A stretch of 64,000 nt of DNA from Hygrophila difformis (GCA_030278955.1 JAOANR010000009.1:41130945-41194944), one strand, 5' to 3'; shown: positions 34,334 to 46,448, counted from the first letter of the stretch. The notes: generated by a model from the sequence alone, not told the origin. Numbers and translations are program-made.

Positions 34334-35215
34334 TCAACCGCACCGAAGGCATGCTCCAGGCTGAGGGCATCCTCTCGCATAATGTGGTTTACCACACTTT
34401 GGACATGGTGGCGCATAGTCACCATGGTTGAAGACTATCCCCTTGTTTCGTCCATTGTCGTTTTGATGTGGTCGGTTCAAGTTTCTACGGACATGGTCCT
34501 TATTCCTCTTGTATCCTCCTTGTGGTCCTTGGTTAGTTCCACCTACCGGTTTCCGTTTCAGTCCTTGCACTCGTGCAACCGCTACTGCACGATCATACAC
34601 AGCTTGTAGGTCAGGGTAGTGCTTACCCGTGATCACTTCTCTAATAAATAGGTTAAGTCCCATCTCGAACTTCTGTGCCTTATCTACATCAGTTGGCACC
34701 AGTCTCGGCGCGAACCGCACCAACTCCTTGAAACGGTTATAGTATTCTTGGACCGTTTTTCCTCCTTGGCTCAGTGTCAGAAGTTCCTCGTACATGGCAG
34801 CCTTCGTGCTCATGGGATAAAAATGATCCCTAAGTAGATCCGTGAATTCTGACCATGTGTAGGGCTCGTCGTACTCCGCCAGTTTCCTTTGGGTGGCTTG
34901 CCACCAATCATCCGCCTCACCTCCTAAGTAGTATGAGGCTACGTGGACCTTTTTCCCGTCGGGACACTTTACGGCGTTCAACAGCTTATCGAGCGTCCGT
35001 ATCCATTTCTCTAGCTGAGCCGGGTCCTCTTCGCCGGCATAGTGGGTTGGTTGGTAAGGGTTTACCAAGGCTAAGTAGTTGACTCGGGTTACCGGTGGTG
35101 GTACACCCGCTTGTGCACGTTGCACTTCAGCATTTCCTAATACTACGAGAACTTCCTCAACCGTCCTTAGACGCTCATCCATATTCTGAGGAATCTCATT
35201 GTTGTTAGGTGTCAT
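34334..35215 (-). CDS. Ty3/gypsy Gag (capsid and zinc knuckle), C-terminally interrupted
   Basis: The start is ATG 35215-35213 (MTPNNNEIPQNMDERL). The Retrotrans_gag capsid domain spans about residues 70-200, with AEDWW-like ADDWWQATQRKL, WSEFTDLLRDHFYP and VQEYYNRFKELVRFAP. A basic linker (KRKPVGGTNQGP) follows. A first knuckle CPKCGKPHYARGC lies near residue 275, and the start of a second knuckle is cut by TGA at 34334-34336, between its second Cys and its His. Readable text continues beyond the stop to about 34,250. Gag forms the particle that packages element RNA. This is the element's only gene. The capsid part is intact. Confidence 0.88.
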   Translation of the reverse strand: MTPNNNEIPQNMDERLRTVEEVLVVLGNAEVQRAQAGVPPPVTRVNYLALVNPYQPTHYAGEEDPAQLEKWIRTLDKLLNAVKCPDGKKVHVASYYLGGEADDWWQATQRKLAEYDEPYTWSEFTDLLRDHFYPMSTKAAMYEELLTLSQGGKTVQEYYNRFKELVRFAPRLVPTDVDKAQKFEMGLNLFIREVITGKHYPDLQAVYDRAVAVARVQGLKRKPVGGTNQGPQGGYKRNKDHVRRNLNRPHQNDNGRNKGIVFNHGDYAPPCPKCGKPHYARGCPQPGACLRCG

Positions 35216-35721
35216 TCTGTCACAACGCACGTGAAGATGAGTTTCTAATCTAAGGCAAGTTAGCGTTCAAGAAAATCTATAAGATAGGATTGACAAGAAG
35301 TAATAGATATGAACATGCTAAACTTAGTTGATTAAGTTCTAGGACTAAGGCAAAATTAGTTTTTAAGCAAACGCTTCTAAGTCAAGGTCATGACCATTTT
35401 TAGGGAAAGAGTTTTGACACTGTTAATTCACATAAAAAAAATTAGCGCAATATTCATGTATGTATGTATGCTTTATACAATGCTACCCCAACCCCGCAAA
35501 ATATTTTCGTGACATTAAAAACTTGTTGGGAAAAATTTCTATGCATATGTAAATATTTTCCATGGGTTTAAAATAAATTCTTGTTCCATGGAAATAAAAT
35601 TTAAAATTTAAAAATAATAATAATGGTACTTAAAAATTTAAAAATGATATTAATATTTGTTTAACAATCCTTGGCCTCTATATTGGCCAAAATAATAATA
35701 ATAATTTTAAAATATTTTCGG

Positions 35722-35733
35722 GCTCTGATACCA
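35722..35733 (-). other. Primer-binding site of the Ty3 gag-only element (tRNA-Met)
   Basis: GCTCTGATACCA on the + strand, that is tggtatcagagc on the element strand, 3 bp from the 5' LTR end. Confidence 0.9.
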
Positions 35734-35736
35734 CTT

Positions 35737-38700
35737 TGTAACACCCCGGATTTGATAACCCAGGCCAGGATGCCACCGCCACATCTCCCTAGCAAGACAC
35801 GACTTCTTCGAGCTTGCTAAAGAGATGCAAGACTATGGGTTTGAAAAGAGTTTTAAAAGCAAGTCCGGAATTACTTAAAAATAATAATGTAATATCATCC
35901 ATACATGATAATAAAAATAATAAGTTGCAGCGGAAATTAAAATACAGGGCCGACATGGCCAAAACTCGGTTAACATGCCCGTATGCAAGTCATGTAAAAT
36001 AAATAACTAAATGTCCAAAGTGATCCCCCGATGCATGGTCATGCTCCGTACTCTGTAATGGAAAAATAAACAACGGGTTTTATCAGTATATAAAATACTG
36101 AGTAAGTTAATCCCTAACGTAACAATAAAGGGGGTTTTAAAAATTATTTAATTAATTTACAAATTTATACTTTTACTCGGGCTTAATTGAAATATTAAAA
36201 ATTCATAATTTAACTTGCAGCGGAAAACATAATTAATTATGCGAGATTTAAAATGCGTAATTTAAAGGTATAATTTAAAAGCGTACATAGTTAAAAGCGT
36301 AATTTAAAAGCGTGATAAATAAATACAGCTTAATTAAATACACACATAAGTCTTTTAATGTTTATCCCGTCAACTAAGAAGAGGACGTCACACAAGGGAG
36401 ATCACTAACGAGGCAATCTCAAAAATCATAATCAGTTAGCCGGTGAACTGGCGGCCGCAGCCATATCAGTATTGACTGCCGTTTTGGCTAGCCATGTATT
36501 TCGATTGCCATTCCGGCAAGCTGTGTATATCAATTTGACAGGCATGTATATCAACTGTCGTTTGACTGGCTTTTCAAGCGGTTTCACTGCCACTCGGGCA
36601 GGCCGTGTATATCTACTGCCGATTTGGCAGGCCATGTGCACAACTGCCGTTTTGGCATAGTAAGGAGACCACTAACGAGGCAGTCTCAATAATCGTAGGA
36701 CCACTAACGAGGCAGTCCAAATAATTTGTATGAAGATCAGCTCAGCCTAGTGAACGGGATTTTTTGAAAGGTATACTTCATCGTATAAAAAGGATTTCAA
36801 TATCGTATTTCACAGTTCAAGTTTTGCTCATGTTCGAAAAATTCCAAATGTCACAGTTTACGCCCTTTTTATTTAAAATTTCTCCTTCTAACCAAAAATC
36901 CTGAAATTAATACAGTAGTGACGAACACCCTTATGAACATCTTTCATGTTTTGAGTTTCTCCAATAGGGTTTCGAAACGAGTCAAAATTCGAGTTCTTTA
37001 CAAGGAGGGATTTCTGCCCGGAAAATCGATTTCGACACAGTTTAGTCCAAGGCCGATTAAAAATTCATAATAAGACCAATTGATCCGAAATTTTTACAGG
37101 TTGTAGAAAACATCTTAATGAACAGCTTTCATGTTTTAAGTTTTCGGAAATAATGAGATTTAGATGTTCAAAAATCATCATCAATACACTGTTCACGCTC
37201 GGATTCAAAAGTCGGTGTTACGCAGGTTCTGTATTCGTCCGATTTGACATATCAAACGAACTCCAAAATTCATGAAATTTTATAGGCACTTACTCGACAC
37301 AAAAGCAAACAAGTTTTATTGCAGGCAAAATATTGAAATTCATTCCGGATCAAATCAGTTTCTTGCATCATGTTCGGATAAAAATCTGTCAAGGTTTTCT
37401 TTTCAAAAACACAGGCTGTTGGGATCAATTTGAAGATTCAAATGTTAATGAAAGTTCACGAAATTTTACGGGCATAATCTTGAGACAAATATCTACAACT
37501 TTTATGTTTACATCAAAGATTGGTTTCGACCGAAGGTGAGAGAAAAATCCACATGAAGTTTGCATATGAAAGCTGTCAGGATTTTCGAAAATATTTAAAA
37601 ACGCAGAATCTTCTCGGCGAAATTTTGAGTATCAAAACTTGATGAAAATGCTTGAAATTTTGATACAACTTAGACCATGACGTTAGGAATAATTCTTAAG
37701 TTCGGAGTTTTTCGTTTCGGATTCTCGAAATAGAAGTTTTTACTAGATTTCAGAAAATGCGTGGATTGGGGTCTCTAAGTCCGATTTTTACGTTTTTGTT
37801 TTAGATCCATTGATTCGTTCGATTTTAGTCACCCAAAATTGATACGGAAGGAATAAAATTTCAGTAGGTGATGTCTAGGACGTCTCTGGATCGATCGGGG
37901 CGCCCACGCTTGCTACGAGCACGTCCAAATCACTCCATCTCCACTCCGTTGGCCCCGAAACGAAACCGAAAGTAAAAATCTAGGGTTAGATCGGATTTTC
38001 GGACTCGAAAACTTAAACAAAAACCTGTGAACAACTTACCACAATCTGGAACACTAAAGATCTTGTTCTCCATGCCTCCTCCATCGATTTTCGTCGCCGG
38101 AAAGTGATCGGAAAGTCGTCGGATAGTCGGGGCTTTGTGTTTTCAGTTTTGGGAGGGTTTTGGGATGAAGGAAGAGTGTTGAAAGGTTGATAATGGGGTT
38201 GGAGATCTGTCAATCTCGACCTTATTGACTTTCACCGAAGGGAATCGGATTTCAAAAAATTAAGGTCGTAATTTTGTCAACAAATTGCCGAAATCGCGCA
38301 AGTTGGCAGCTGCTGCTGCTCTGGCGCGGTGGTGGCGCGGTCTATGGCCATTCCCCGCGCGGCGAACGCGCGGCTCCGGCCTGGGCCGGGTCGTGCGATC
38401 CGCCGGGCCTTTTCTCCTCTCTTTCGGACTTCTGTCCTTCTACGTTTTCGGGCTCGACTTTTCGGGTCGTTCTCGGGTTACGATTCTTTTCTTAAATTTA
38501 TTTCGACTCCAATGAATTTTATATTCGAAACCTTGAATCCGTCGAGTTTGAATCCGTCGGCTCGAATTCTTCGTCTTTCGATTCCCGTGCAATGATTTAT
38601 TTATTTAAATCATCTCCGACTTCACGGGTTCTTGGAATTAAAATTCTTTTCCTTCTTGAATTTAACTCCAATTCTTTTAGCTCGATCCATGGAATATATT

Positions 38701-38908
38701 CGGGCTTCCTTCCCTTCTTTTATTCCATTTTGAATTTTGAATTTACCGGCATTTTATTTCCGAGCAATAATTTATTGTAATAAATTATTTTCTTCTTCTC
38801 GGAGATATTTTGACCTTAGATAAAAATCCCGGAGGCATTATTGTAATAATTTATTGTAATTAACTAATTTTACTCCTTTGGATGCCGATAAAAATCTCGG
38901 GTATTACA
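35737..38908 (-). repeat. Right LTR (5' LTR of the minus-strand Ty3 element), 3,172 bp
   Basis: Complete and uninterrupted. It provides the empty sites for the hAT MITE and the copia insertion seen in the left LTR. It contains the same GC-rich block (38300-38480) and the motif array at 36474-36660. No protein-coding gene is recognised. Confidence 0.9.
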
Positions 38909-38913
38909 CTTTT
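38909..38913. repeat. Ty3 gag-only element TSD, right copy (CTTTT)
   Basis: Second copy of the 5-bp duplication. LINE-A resumes here. Confidence 0.88.
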
Positions 38914-41043
38914 TTCCTGCGCATCCTTAGACGTGCACGATGTTTGGATGAGGTGTTAACAGGGTTTTCTTCTCAAGCCGGCCTCCGAATTGATACTCTT
39001 AAGTGCCAGGCGTTAGCTTCCACTGCAGTTCCTCTAAGCTTGGTGAATGAGCTCTCTTCAATCTTGAATATTAGTTTCAATGGCATATATTTAGGGTTCC
39101 CATTTCATGGTCTTGGCAGGCAGGAGAATTTTGACTTCCTTGTTCAAAGAATGCAATCTAAATTAGGGATGTGGAAACGTGGCCTATTGAACAAGGCAGG
39201 TAAAGTTACTCTGGCGTGTTCTTTCTTACCGGCTATTCCCACGTATATTATGCAAATTATTTGGCTTCCAACTTATACATGTGATCAAATAGACCGTGTT
39301 ATCCGGGAATTTATGTGGAAAGATAGCAGCAGCCGTAGGATAGATTTAGTGCGCTGGGAAAAGATACCTTGCCTAAAAAGCTTGGTGGATTGGGTTTGAG
39401 GACCTGTCATGACATTAATGTGTCATTACTTGGGAAGATGTATGTTGATAATGAACCATCATTGATGGATGTTGCACATGACACGATCAATTCGACTCAA
39501 GGTCTGGCGCTAATAGAAGTTGCTTACTTTCCTAGCAATTTATTAGGAAAAGGGAAGGGCTTTTTTCATTATATTATTAATTTCTAGTGGGCGGGTCTCA
39601 TGAGATCTATGCCTGCCGTCGAAATCAAATGAAGGTCGAGGAACCTTTACAACCCTGGGTTTAATTGATTTCAGGAAAGTATGGTTGTATTTCGGGTTTC
39701 TTAAAGACACATCCTGGATCGTCTCCTCCTTTTCAAGCATTATGCCATGTTGCATCGCCGTTGTCAGGACGGTTTAGACTCTAGCTGCAAATAGGTGTAG
39801 CGTTTGGCATGTTCGGTGCTTGGAGGGAGGGCCGATTGCGCCTCGGGTTTCCTATGTTCACATCTCGGATATTAATATTCAAGTAAAATATTTGTTCATT
39901 AATAATGGTTGGTGATGGGAGTCTTTGATGAACATGGTCGCTGATGAGATAAAAAAGGAAGCGTGGGATCTTTGACCACTCATTTTTCATCCTTTGGCAG
40001 ATGATTCCTGGATTTGGACATGGTCGCCAAATGGAGAATATACTATGAAAAGTGGTTACACTTTGCGTGGAGAAGGGTGGCAGAAGTGTGAACAAGACTA
40101 ATAGTTGGGTGTCGAATATTACGGTTCCTGAGAAGGTTAAACTCCTGCTTTGGTTGGCTATTAATAATTCCCTACCTGCGAATTCTCTTCAGTTTCGACG
40201 CGCATGTCCAATTCATCTAGCTGTGCATTGTGTGGTGAAGGGTTGGAATCGGTTGCAGATTTATTCTTTCTTTGCAGGTGGGCACGAACGGCTTGGGTTG
40301 CTTTTGGAGGTATTCCGCTTAATATGCATAGTATTCTGAATGGTGACGTGGGAAAGGCGTTATATAGGGTGTCTCGAGGATGGTCTTGCATGCAGTGGGT
40401 GTTATTTTGGTGCATTTAGTGTGCTTGAAACGCAACTTGTCTTCGTGGAGAACCCATATCTCCCCCTGATACAATCCGACGGGCTACATCCCTTGAGGAC
40501 TCCTTTGCTCGTACATATGATAAACCGATTAAGGAGGTTGAGACCCGCTGGGTTCATTGGCATCCCTTGTGTTACCAAGGAATTGTCCTTCATGTCGATG
40601 GTAGTTCCTTGGGTAACCGGGGTCGTTCGGGGTTTGGTGGCGTTATTAGGAATGGAGATGGTCATTAGATAGAAGGTTTTGCAGGCTCAGTTGGTGTCAC
40701 TTCTATCCTTGTTACTGAGCTCCATGCTATTTGGAATGGTATGAAGCGTCTTCAGATGATGGGTGTGATTGAGGCCTGTTGCTACTCAGACCCGCTTGAA
40801 ACATTGAGCCTTTTGGGTGCAAAGGTGAACATCACTCATCACCTTTTCCTGTTGCTCACGAATATTGCGGATTTGATGCAACAACTTCCTAGAGTGCATT
40901 GGTTCCGTATGTTGAGGGAGGGTAACTCGGTCGCAGATGCCTTGGCTAAGAAGGGTGCATGTTCGGAGGACTTTTTCACTACCCGGACCTTCCCACTGGA
41001 CGATGTTTGTACGCTCCTTACGGTTGACATGGCAGGCGTCTGA
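38914..41043 (+). pseudogene. LINE-A ORF2, RT thumb, zinc-binding and RNase H part
   Basis: Continues from the ADD motif at 25371: SSQAGLRIDTLKCQ, YLGFPFHGLGR, GLLNKAGKVTLA and FMWKDSSSRRI are the post-catalytic RT segments. A degraded zf-RVT region (CALCGEG...LFFLCRW) lies at about 40,210-40,275. RNase H follows (VDGSSLGNRG at about 40596-40625), then ELHAIWNG and the terminal REGNSVADALAKKG (about 40,910-40,955), ending TGA 41041-41043. Frameshifts near 39,370, 39,590-40,050 and 40,290-40,430, and a TAG in the RNase H text (about 40668), show long decay. The 3' UTR runs to the A-rich tail near 41,160. Confidence 0.85.
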
Positions 41044-41348
41044 TTTCCCGTCATTAGTTTTTTATGCTTTCTTACATTCCTGCCCTTTTTCTTCAGTAGC
41101 TTTTTATTAGTTTTTCCTTTCGCCAACGTTTGTGAGTCACGGTCATCCAAAAAAAACAAAAAACCCTTACTATTAGTCTAGCCATTGATTGAAATTAGAT
41201 CCAAGGGCTAATATATCTTCCAATATAGGAAAAAATATTTCCAGTACATGAACCAAATTGTATCCATATAGGATATTCTTTTTTTTTTTTTTGCTGGACA
41301 ACTGATACAGGCTAGGAAATGAGTGGTGGGAGTCCGTGCCACATAAAC

Positions 41349-41588
41349 TATACTCTTTACGTCCTACTAATTCTGTTTCACATTCCTTTTTGGTCCGTCC
41401 TATTATAATTGTCACTCTTCCATTTTTAGAAAATTTTTACTCCATAAACATCAACTAATTACTTTACTTTTTTCTCAATTCAAATAAACATCATATCAAC
41501 TAGTTACTCCACTTTAATATTATAACTATTATACCTAAAATATCGTGCCCAAAAATTTTGGGACGGTATTATCGGGACGGAGGGATTA
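41349..41588. mobile_element. Degenerate Stowaway-like MITE
   Basis: The right end TCGGGACGGAGGGATTA and the left end TACTCTTTACGTCCTACTAA are imperfect inverted copies of the CTCCCTCCGTCC-type Stowaway terminus, with TA at both edges. The 240-bp AT-rich interior has no coding capacity. Confidence 0.5.
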
Positions 41589-41858
41589 CAAGGAATAAAA
41601 TGGAGGAATAGGGGGCGATAGGTCCAAAATCCAAATAGGATATTTGACTTTTACTTCTATTTTTATCTCATACTACGTACCCATCCGATACGTACGCCGA
41701 TACATATTTTTAACACTTAATTACTTAAATTGTGTATAATAAATGTTTTTAAAAAATTTGATATTATAAAACTATAAGATTAGACTTTTTTTTCTTACGT
41801 AACTATGATAAAATTTTAAATCAAACTTAAACAGTGAATAGTGTCAAGTATAAATATT

Positions 41859-42492
41859 TAGGGGTGAAAGCGGGACAGATAATTCCCGCCCGATCCGATG
41901 CCGTATTTGATTATATTCGAATCCGAATTCGAATTTTTATATCCAGCGGATATTTGGCGGATACGGGATTGGATATGAGATTGCAAATATCTGCCCGTAA
42001 CCGAAAAATCCGAATATCATGCGGATATTATCCGTATTTTATATCTGAATATCCGGAAATTTATATATATATTTATATGTATATTATAATATACTTATAT
42101 TATATTAACTATACAATAAATAAGTAATACTATATGTATAAATATAACCAAAAGCTTGAAAGCATATATAATTAATTAAATCAAATCATATTAGGTTATT
42201 TGCATACTGTAGTATGTAACATCTTGTAGTGATGCTATTTTGATATCTTGAACGAAATAACTAATGATCTTGTAATATATTCCGATTTCTCTTACAAAGT
42301 TATAAAAAAATAATTTTAATAATGATAAGATATTCTGAGTTAAAATCCGAATTTATTTCGCATCCGTTTCTCATATATTCGAACTCATATTTATACGACT
42401 TATTCGTATTCGATTCCGTATTCGACAAAAAAAAATATGGGATAGGATACGAAACGAGTATTATCCGTCCCTCCGTTCAGTTTTCACCCCTA
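41859..42492. mobile_element. hAT-type MITE (634 bp) upstream of AAED1
   Basis: Ends TAGGGGTGAAA and TTTTCACCCCTA, with 8-bp flanks TAAATATT (41851-41858) and CAAATATT (42493-42500) that differ at one base. Subterminal regions are rich in ATTCGAATCCGAATTCG and TATCCG repeats. The centre is AT-rich. It ends 141 bp before the AAED1 start codon. Confidence 0.85.
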
Positions 42493-42633
42493 CAAATATT
42501 ATGCAAATAGACTTAAAAATAAAATAAAAAAATAAATTGACAGGTGTCTCTTTTGCGCACAGGCATTCCAAAGGGTCGGTCGGCCACCCGCCCACCACTC
42601 ACCCACAATCACATTCCTGAAGCTTCCTCGGTC

Positions 42634-45511
42634 ATGGCGGCTTCTCTCTCGGCAACCACTTCCTTTGGCGTCGTCACGCCGGCGAACAAACGTCATCTTT
42701 ATCCCCAACGTTCTCCTGAAATCGCGAAGGCACCACGAAGGCTCTCACACTGTCGCCAACTGACTCTTTATGTCAAATCAATTTCCAAGCATTCAACCTC
42801 AAAATGGCTCGTCACTCCCGGCGCCATCTCCGGTTCCTCAGGCAAGCTTCTATTGAGCACCGACTCCGATTTAATTTTTTCGATTAGTGATTGTGATTTT
42901 AATATTTGAATTATCATTCCTGCTTGGAATTTCAAATAATGTATAGTTAAGTCAGCGAGATAATCCACGATGTAAACAAATTGCGAAATTATACGAACTC
43001 TCATATTCTTGAGAATTGTTACGATGCTTTAGCAGTGAAGCAAATGCTTGATGACTGTAAGTTATGCTGATAAGCAGGAGCTGAAACTTCTTCCACAATT
43101 GAGAGTTCTCCTGTCTCATTGGACAATGCAATCGTGTATGACTTGAATGGGAATGGAATTCCAATTTCTGACCTGTGGAAGGATAGGAAAGCTGTGGTCG
43201 CATTTGCTCGTCATTTTGGGTGAAATTTTTTAATGATCGAGCTCCCCTGGTTATAATCATTTGATTGCAAAAAATTTCAGTCTTTTCTCCTTCTGCTGCA
43301 GATGTGTTCTTTGCAGAACGAGGGCTTCCTACCTTGAAGCCGTGAAGGTAAAATGGAACCTAAGTCAGGATTGTTTCTGATAACAAGTTTGCCTCTGCAA
43401 TTGGGTCCTCAGAGTCCCCAATTCTCGTGCAAATCAGCTACTCAATCAGCAACTACACTTATTTGAATGTATTGCATTGCTCGTAAGAGCTCATGTTGCT
43501 CACTTTTCTTCAATTTTTATAAGTGAAAAGTGTCATGCTATTATTTGAAGAAACAAACAAATGATAATCGTAATTGATCTGTTCAATAAGAGGCAGAAAA
43601 CCATTGATTGAGATTATTGTAACTCTTACATGCTTTGTGTTGAGTGTCAATGCCACCACCTGTTTTTTCAGATTGAATGTCATGCTTATTTGGCAGGACA
43701 AGATGGATGCATCTGGTGTGGCATTAATTGTAATTGGTCCTGGCAGTGTTGATCAGGTATGAGGTCCTCATACATAGCTGTAACACATGTTTTCTAGTTT
43801 TTAGAGGACACACCTTCGTCCTCTATTGAACTGGTGGTTTTATGATTTTATTTTTCCAAAATAAAAGTTACTCCTACTACAAATTATGTGGCAATTGTGT
43901 TAGAGTTTGAACAATAATGAGGCATTTAAGATTCTGTATTAGTATTGCTGTTCCTCATATTTTTGATATCCTTTTGTCTTATGATTTCACCGTATGTTTG
44001 TTTAAATGAGTGGTTAATTGTTCTTCTGATGGCAGGCAAAAACTTTCTCAGAGCAAACAATGTTCAAAGGAGGTGAGTTCTTGGATAGAACTACAGTATC
44101 AAACCTATAAAATGAACTTGACCATAGAAATTTGCGCCTCACAAATTGCATAATAAAAGATATGCATCGCCGCACACAAGCACCATGTTCTCCTTGTATT
44201 CTTACTATTCTTACTGTTATGGAATCCATGCATAGAATAAACTACTTAATAAGTTTCTCTATTTGCTATTCACATATATAAAGTAACAATGTAGTGTCGA
44301 AAGTGTGGGAGATTTTCCATGCTCTCTGTTTGTAGCAAATGGTTATTCAGAAACTCAGTCAAAAGAATATATCATAATTACAAGTTAGTGATGGTTGTCA
44401 CCTTACTGCTGCCAGTTGGGTGTAAGATCTTGGTTGTTGGATAACTTTATAACAAATTACTGACATTTTTCTTTGTTTGTTTCAGAGGTATATGCTGATC
44501 CTAGCCATTCATCGTATAAGGCCCTAAGCTTTGTGTCTGGTGTTTCCACGACATTTACACCTGGGGTATAATATTGCTATTGTTCTGTTGTTTACATGTG
44601 TTTCTTCGGCATTAGTGGTTGGAAACAGAGACTAATCCATTTGCAAAGATAAGCAATTAATGTCTTTTGACTCCCTTTGGATACTCGGCATAACTTTGAA
44701 TGTTATATATCTGCATCTCAGGCGGCCCTGAAAATTATACAAGCATATCTTGAAGGATATAGACAAGACTGGGCTCTTTCCTTTCAGAAGGATACCAGGA
44801 CAAGAGGTGGATGGTATGTGTTTGTTGTAAAGTTTGAAGTGAAATATATTTTGCACAGTTTACTTATTTTGTTAATTTGTAATATTTAATTAGAAGGTAA
44901 ATGCGCCTCAGGTTTCCACAGTAAGTTGAATCCATCTATTCGCTACTCACTTCATATTTTACACGTCTCACATTAATTAATCATGCCTATAGTATGACCG
45001 TATAACTTTCAAAATGGATACACCTGCAGACTTCTGATTTGAAGCTGATGCTCCAAGGCTTGCCACTTTCACTAGAAATTTATTTATTATTTTCTTCATT
45101 CCATTAATAGTTTATGTGAATGGTCAGCATATGATTTCAATTGCTTGGATGTTATCGTGGAAAAATGGCTGTAATGCACAGGAGATCCTATTCATGTAAT
45201 GTAAGCATGTTTATGAAGTTGTTGTTGCATGCGTATTTGAATAATTGGCATTGATTTGCAGGCAGCAGGGGGGCATCATTGTCGCTGGCCCTGGCAAAGA
45301 TAAAATATCCTATGTTCACAAGGTTAATCCCTCTTGGTCCTTGGTATAAGACAAATACACATACACTGATACGCCTATGTCTATCAGGGTATGAACCATC
45401 TGAGAGAAGTCATGGAAGTCTAATACTATGATTTTCTCACAGGACAAAGAAGCTGGAGATGACCCAAATATACAAGACATTTTGAAGGCCTGTTGTCAAC
45501 AAGGTATCTGA
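42634..45511 (+). CDS. AAED1: AAED1-type thioredoxin-like (AhpC/TSA-like) protein, predicted chloroplastic
   Basis: Predicted antioxidant-type protein of the peroxiredoxin-like AAED1/PRXL2 family. The model has nine exons: 42634-42841, 43078-43219, 43302-43347, 43697-43756, 44036-44072, 44486-44565, 44722-44813, 45262-45322, 45443-45511. Together they make 795 bp, 264 residues plus TGA, with no internal stop and phases that agree at every joint. Intron 1 has a GC donor (CAG/GCAAGC); the others are GT-AG. The first 70 residues are rich in Ser, Thr, Arg and Lys with few acids, as in a plastid transit peptide. Exon 3 opens with the CVLC motif, the redox Cys pair of the family. VALIVIGPGS, EVYADPSH, GGWQQGGIIVAGPG and DKEAGDDP are strongly conserved family segments. 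The ATG chosen follows GGTC and gives the transit-like N-terminus. It is a host gene and appears functional. Confidence 0.92.
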
Positions 45512-46179
45512 GAAATTTCCACCACCTCCAGTGATATTCTAAAATTTTTTTTTGTAATTATTTGTACCACAAATATGCATGGTAGAAATGTATGATATAC
45601 TTTCAATACATGTGAATATGTTTATAGTATTATATTTGTATCATAAACAAGAATAAAAAGGAAATATGTTATCGTTTAGATTAAATAAGAGTATAAGACC
45701 AGTCATTATTGTATCGAGGGGAGGAGATGAGCATATCTGAATCGAATTTTCAACCGTGACGGACCGTTAGGTTGGATGGTGGATGAATTAACAGCCTTAA
45801 ATAGCTCTGATTGCTTTTAGAATTTTTTTGGTGAATAACCGGGTATTGTCAAGAGCATATTGGGCCTAAGACATTAAATAAGACATTGTTATTTAGAATT
45901 TGATTTAAAGGTTCAAATTCTTTTTGTTTTGTTTTCTTGGCTATAGGTATCTCAGGGGACCTTTGGTTTTCCGGATTGAAAATAGTTTGGGAAGATTTTG
46001 GTTTTGAAACCCTTTATAAATAATGTTTGGTAAAAAATAAATAAAAGATTTGAAAATCTTATGGTACTTTAAAATTTGGATTTCAAAATTCGTCCTCCAA
46101 TTGAAATCTAAAAAACACACTATTTCTATAGCCATTGATTTAAAAAATATCAAATGAAGTAAAAAAATTAAATAGTACT
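45512..46179. other. AAED1 3' flank, non-coding
   Basis: AT-rich DNA with no recognised gene. Several ATAATA/AATAAA-like signals lie within 250 bp of the stop codon, but a polyadenylation site cannot be fixed from sequence alone. Confidence 0.6.
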
Positions 46180-46448
46180 TACTCCGTCATTTAATGTTGT
46201 TAACATTTGCCTAGTAAACAATATTCATTGAGTAACCTTGATTCGATTTTTTGACACAGTTACATAAGATAAAATATAATCGAGATTTTAGATTCTTCTA
46301 ATTATATAATTTTAGAATATTAAAATTTTATAATTTTTACTTTTATATAATTTGAGAGATTGATCGTTTAAACATTTGTATTTTAGAAATTTGTAGTGGA
46401 TTGCGTAAAAATATAGAATGTTAATATTTTTGAAAACCGAGGGAGTAT
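46180..46448. mobile_element. Stowaway-like MITE (about 270 bp)
   Basis: Left end TACTCCGTCATTTAATGTTG and right end (reverse complement) TACTCCCTCGGTTTTCAAAA are related inverted repeats, continuing into TTAAC on both sides, with TA at the edges. The interior is AT-rich and non-coding, as in Stowaway MITEs moved by Tc1/mariner transposases. Confidence 0.65.

Larger units (their letters stand above)
25372..38908 (-). mobile_element. Gag-only Ty3/gypsy retrotransposon (TR-GAG type), minus strand
   Basis: Minus-strand element bounded by TG...CA (on the + strand TGTAACACCCC at 25372 and ...GGGTATTACA ending 38908), with TSD CTTTT. The LTRs are about 3.17 kb, and the internal region is only 1,935 bp (33802-35736). 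It contains a tRNA-Met primer-binding site, one gag gene and a polypurine tract, with no protease, RT or integrase. This is the layout described in plants as TR-GAG (terminal-repeat retrotransposons with GAG). Such elements must borrow polymerase and integrase from a relative. The left LTR was later enlarged by a hAT MITE and a copia element. Confidence 0.9.
15745..41160 (+). mobile_element. LINE-A: old DUF4283-type L1 LINE split into three pieces
   Basis: LINE segments at 15745-16631, 24190-25371 and 38909-41160 form one element. When one TSD copy is removed at each junction, its coding text continues across both LTR retrotransposon insertions. At the Athila junction the frame is kept from ...AIVG to VSTSYG. 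At the Ty3 junction the text directly after the ADD motif of the reverse transcriptase resumes in the third piece. The 5' end is truncated within ORF1. The 3' end is an A-rich tract (about 41147-41163). I could not find its TSD. Confidence 0.85.

Noticed and set aside
34220..34609. 129-codon + strand frame opposite the Ty3 gag
   Set aside because: Antisense shadow of the gag, which has capsid and zinc knuckle motifs.
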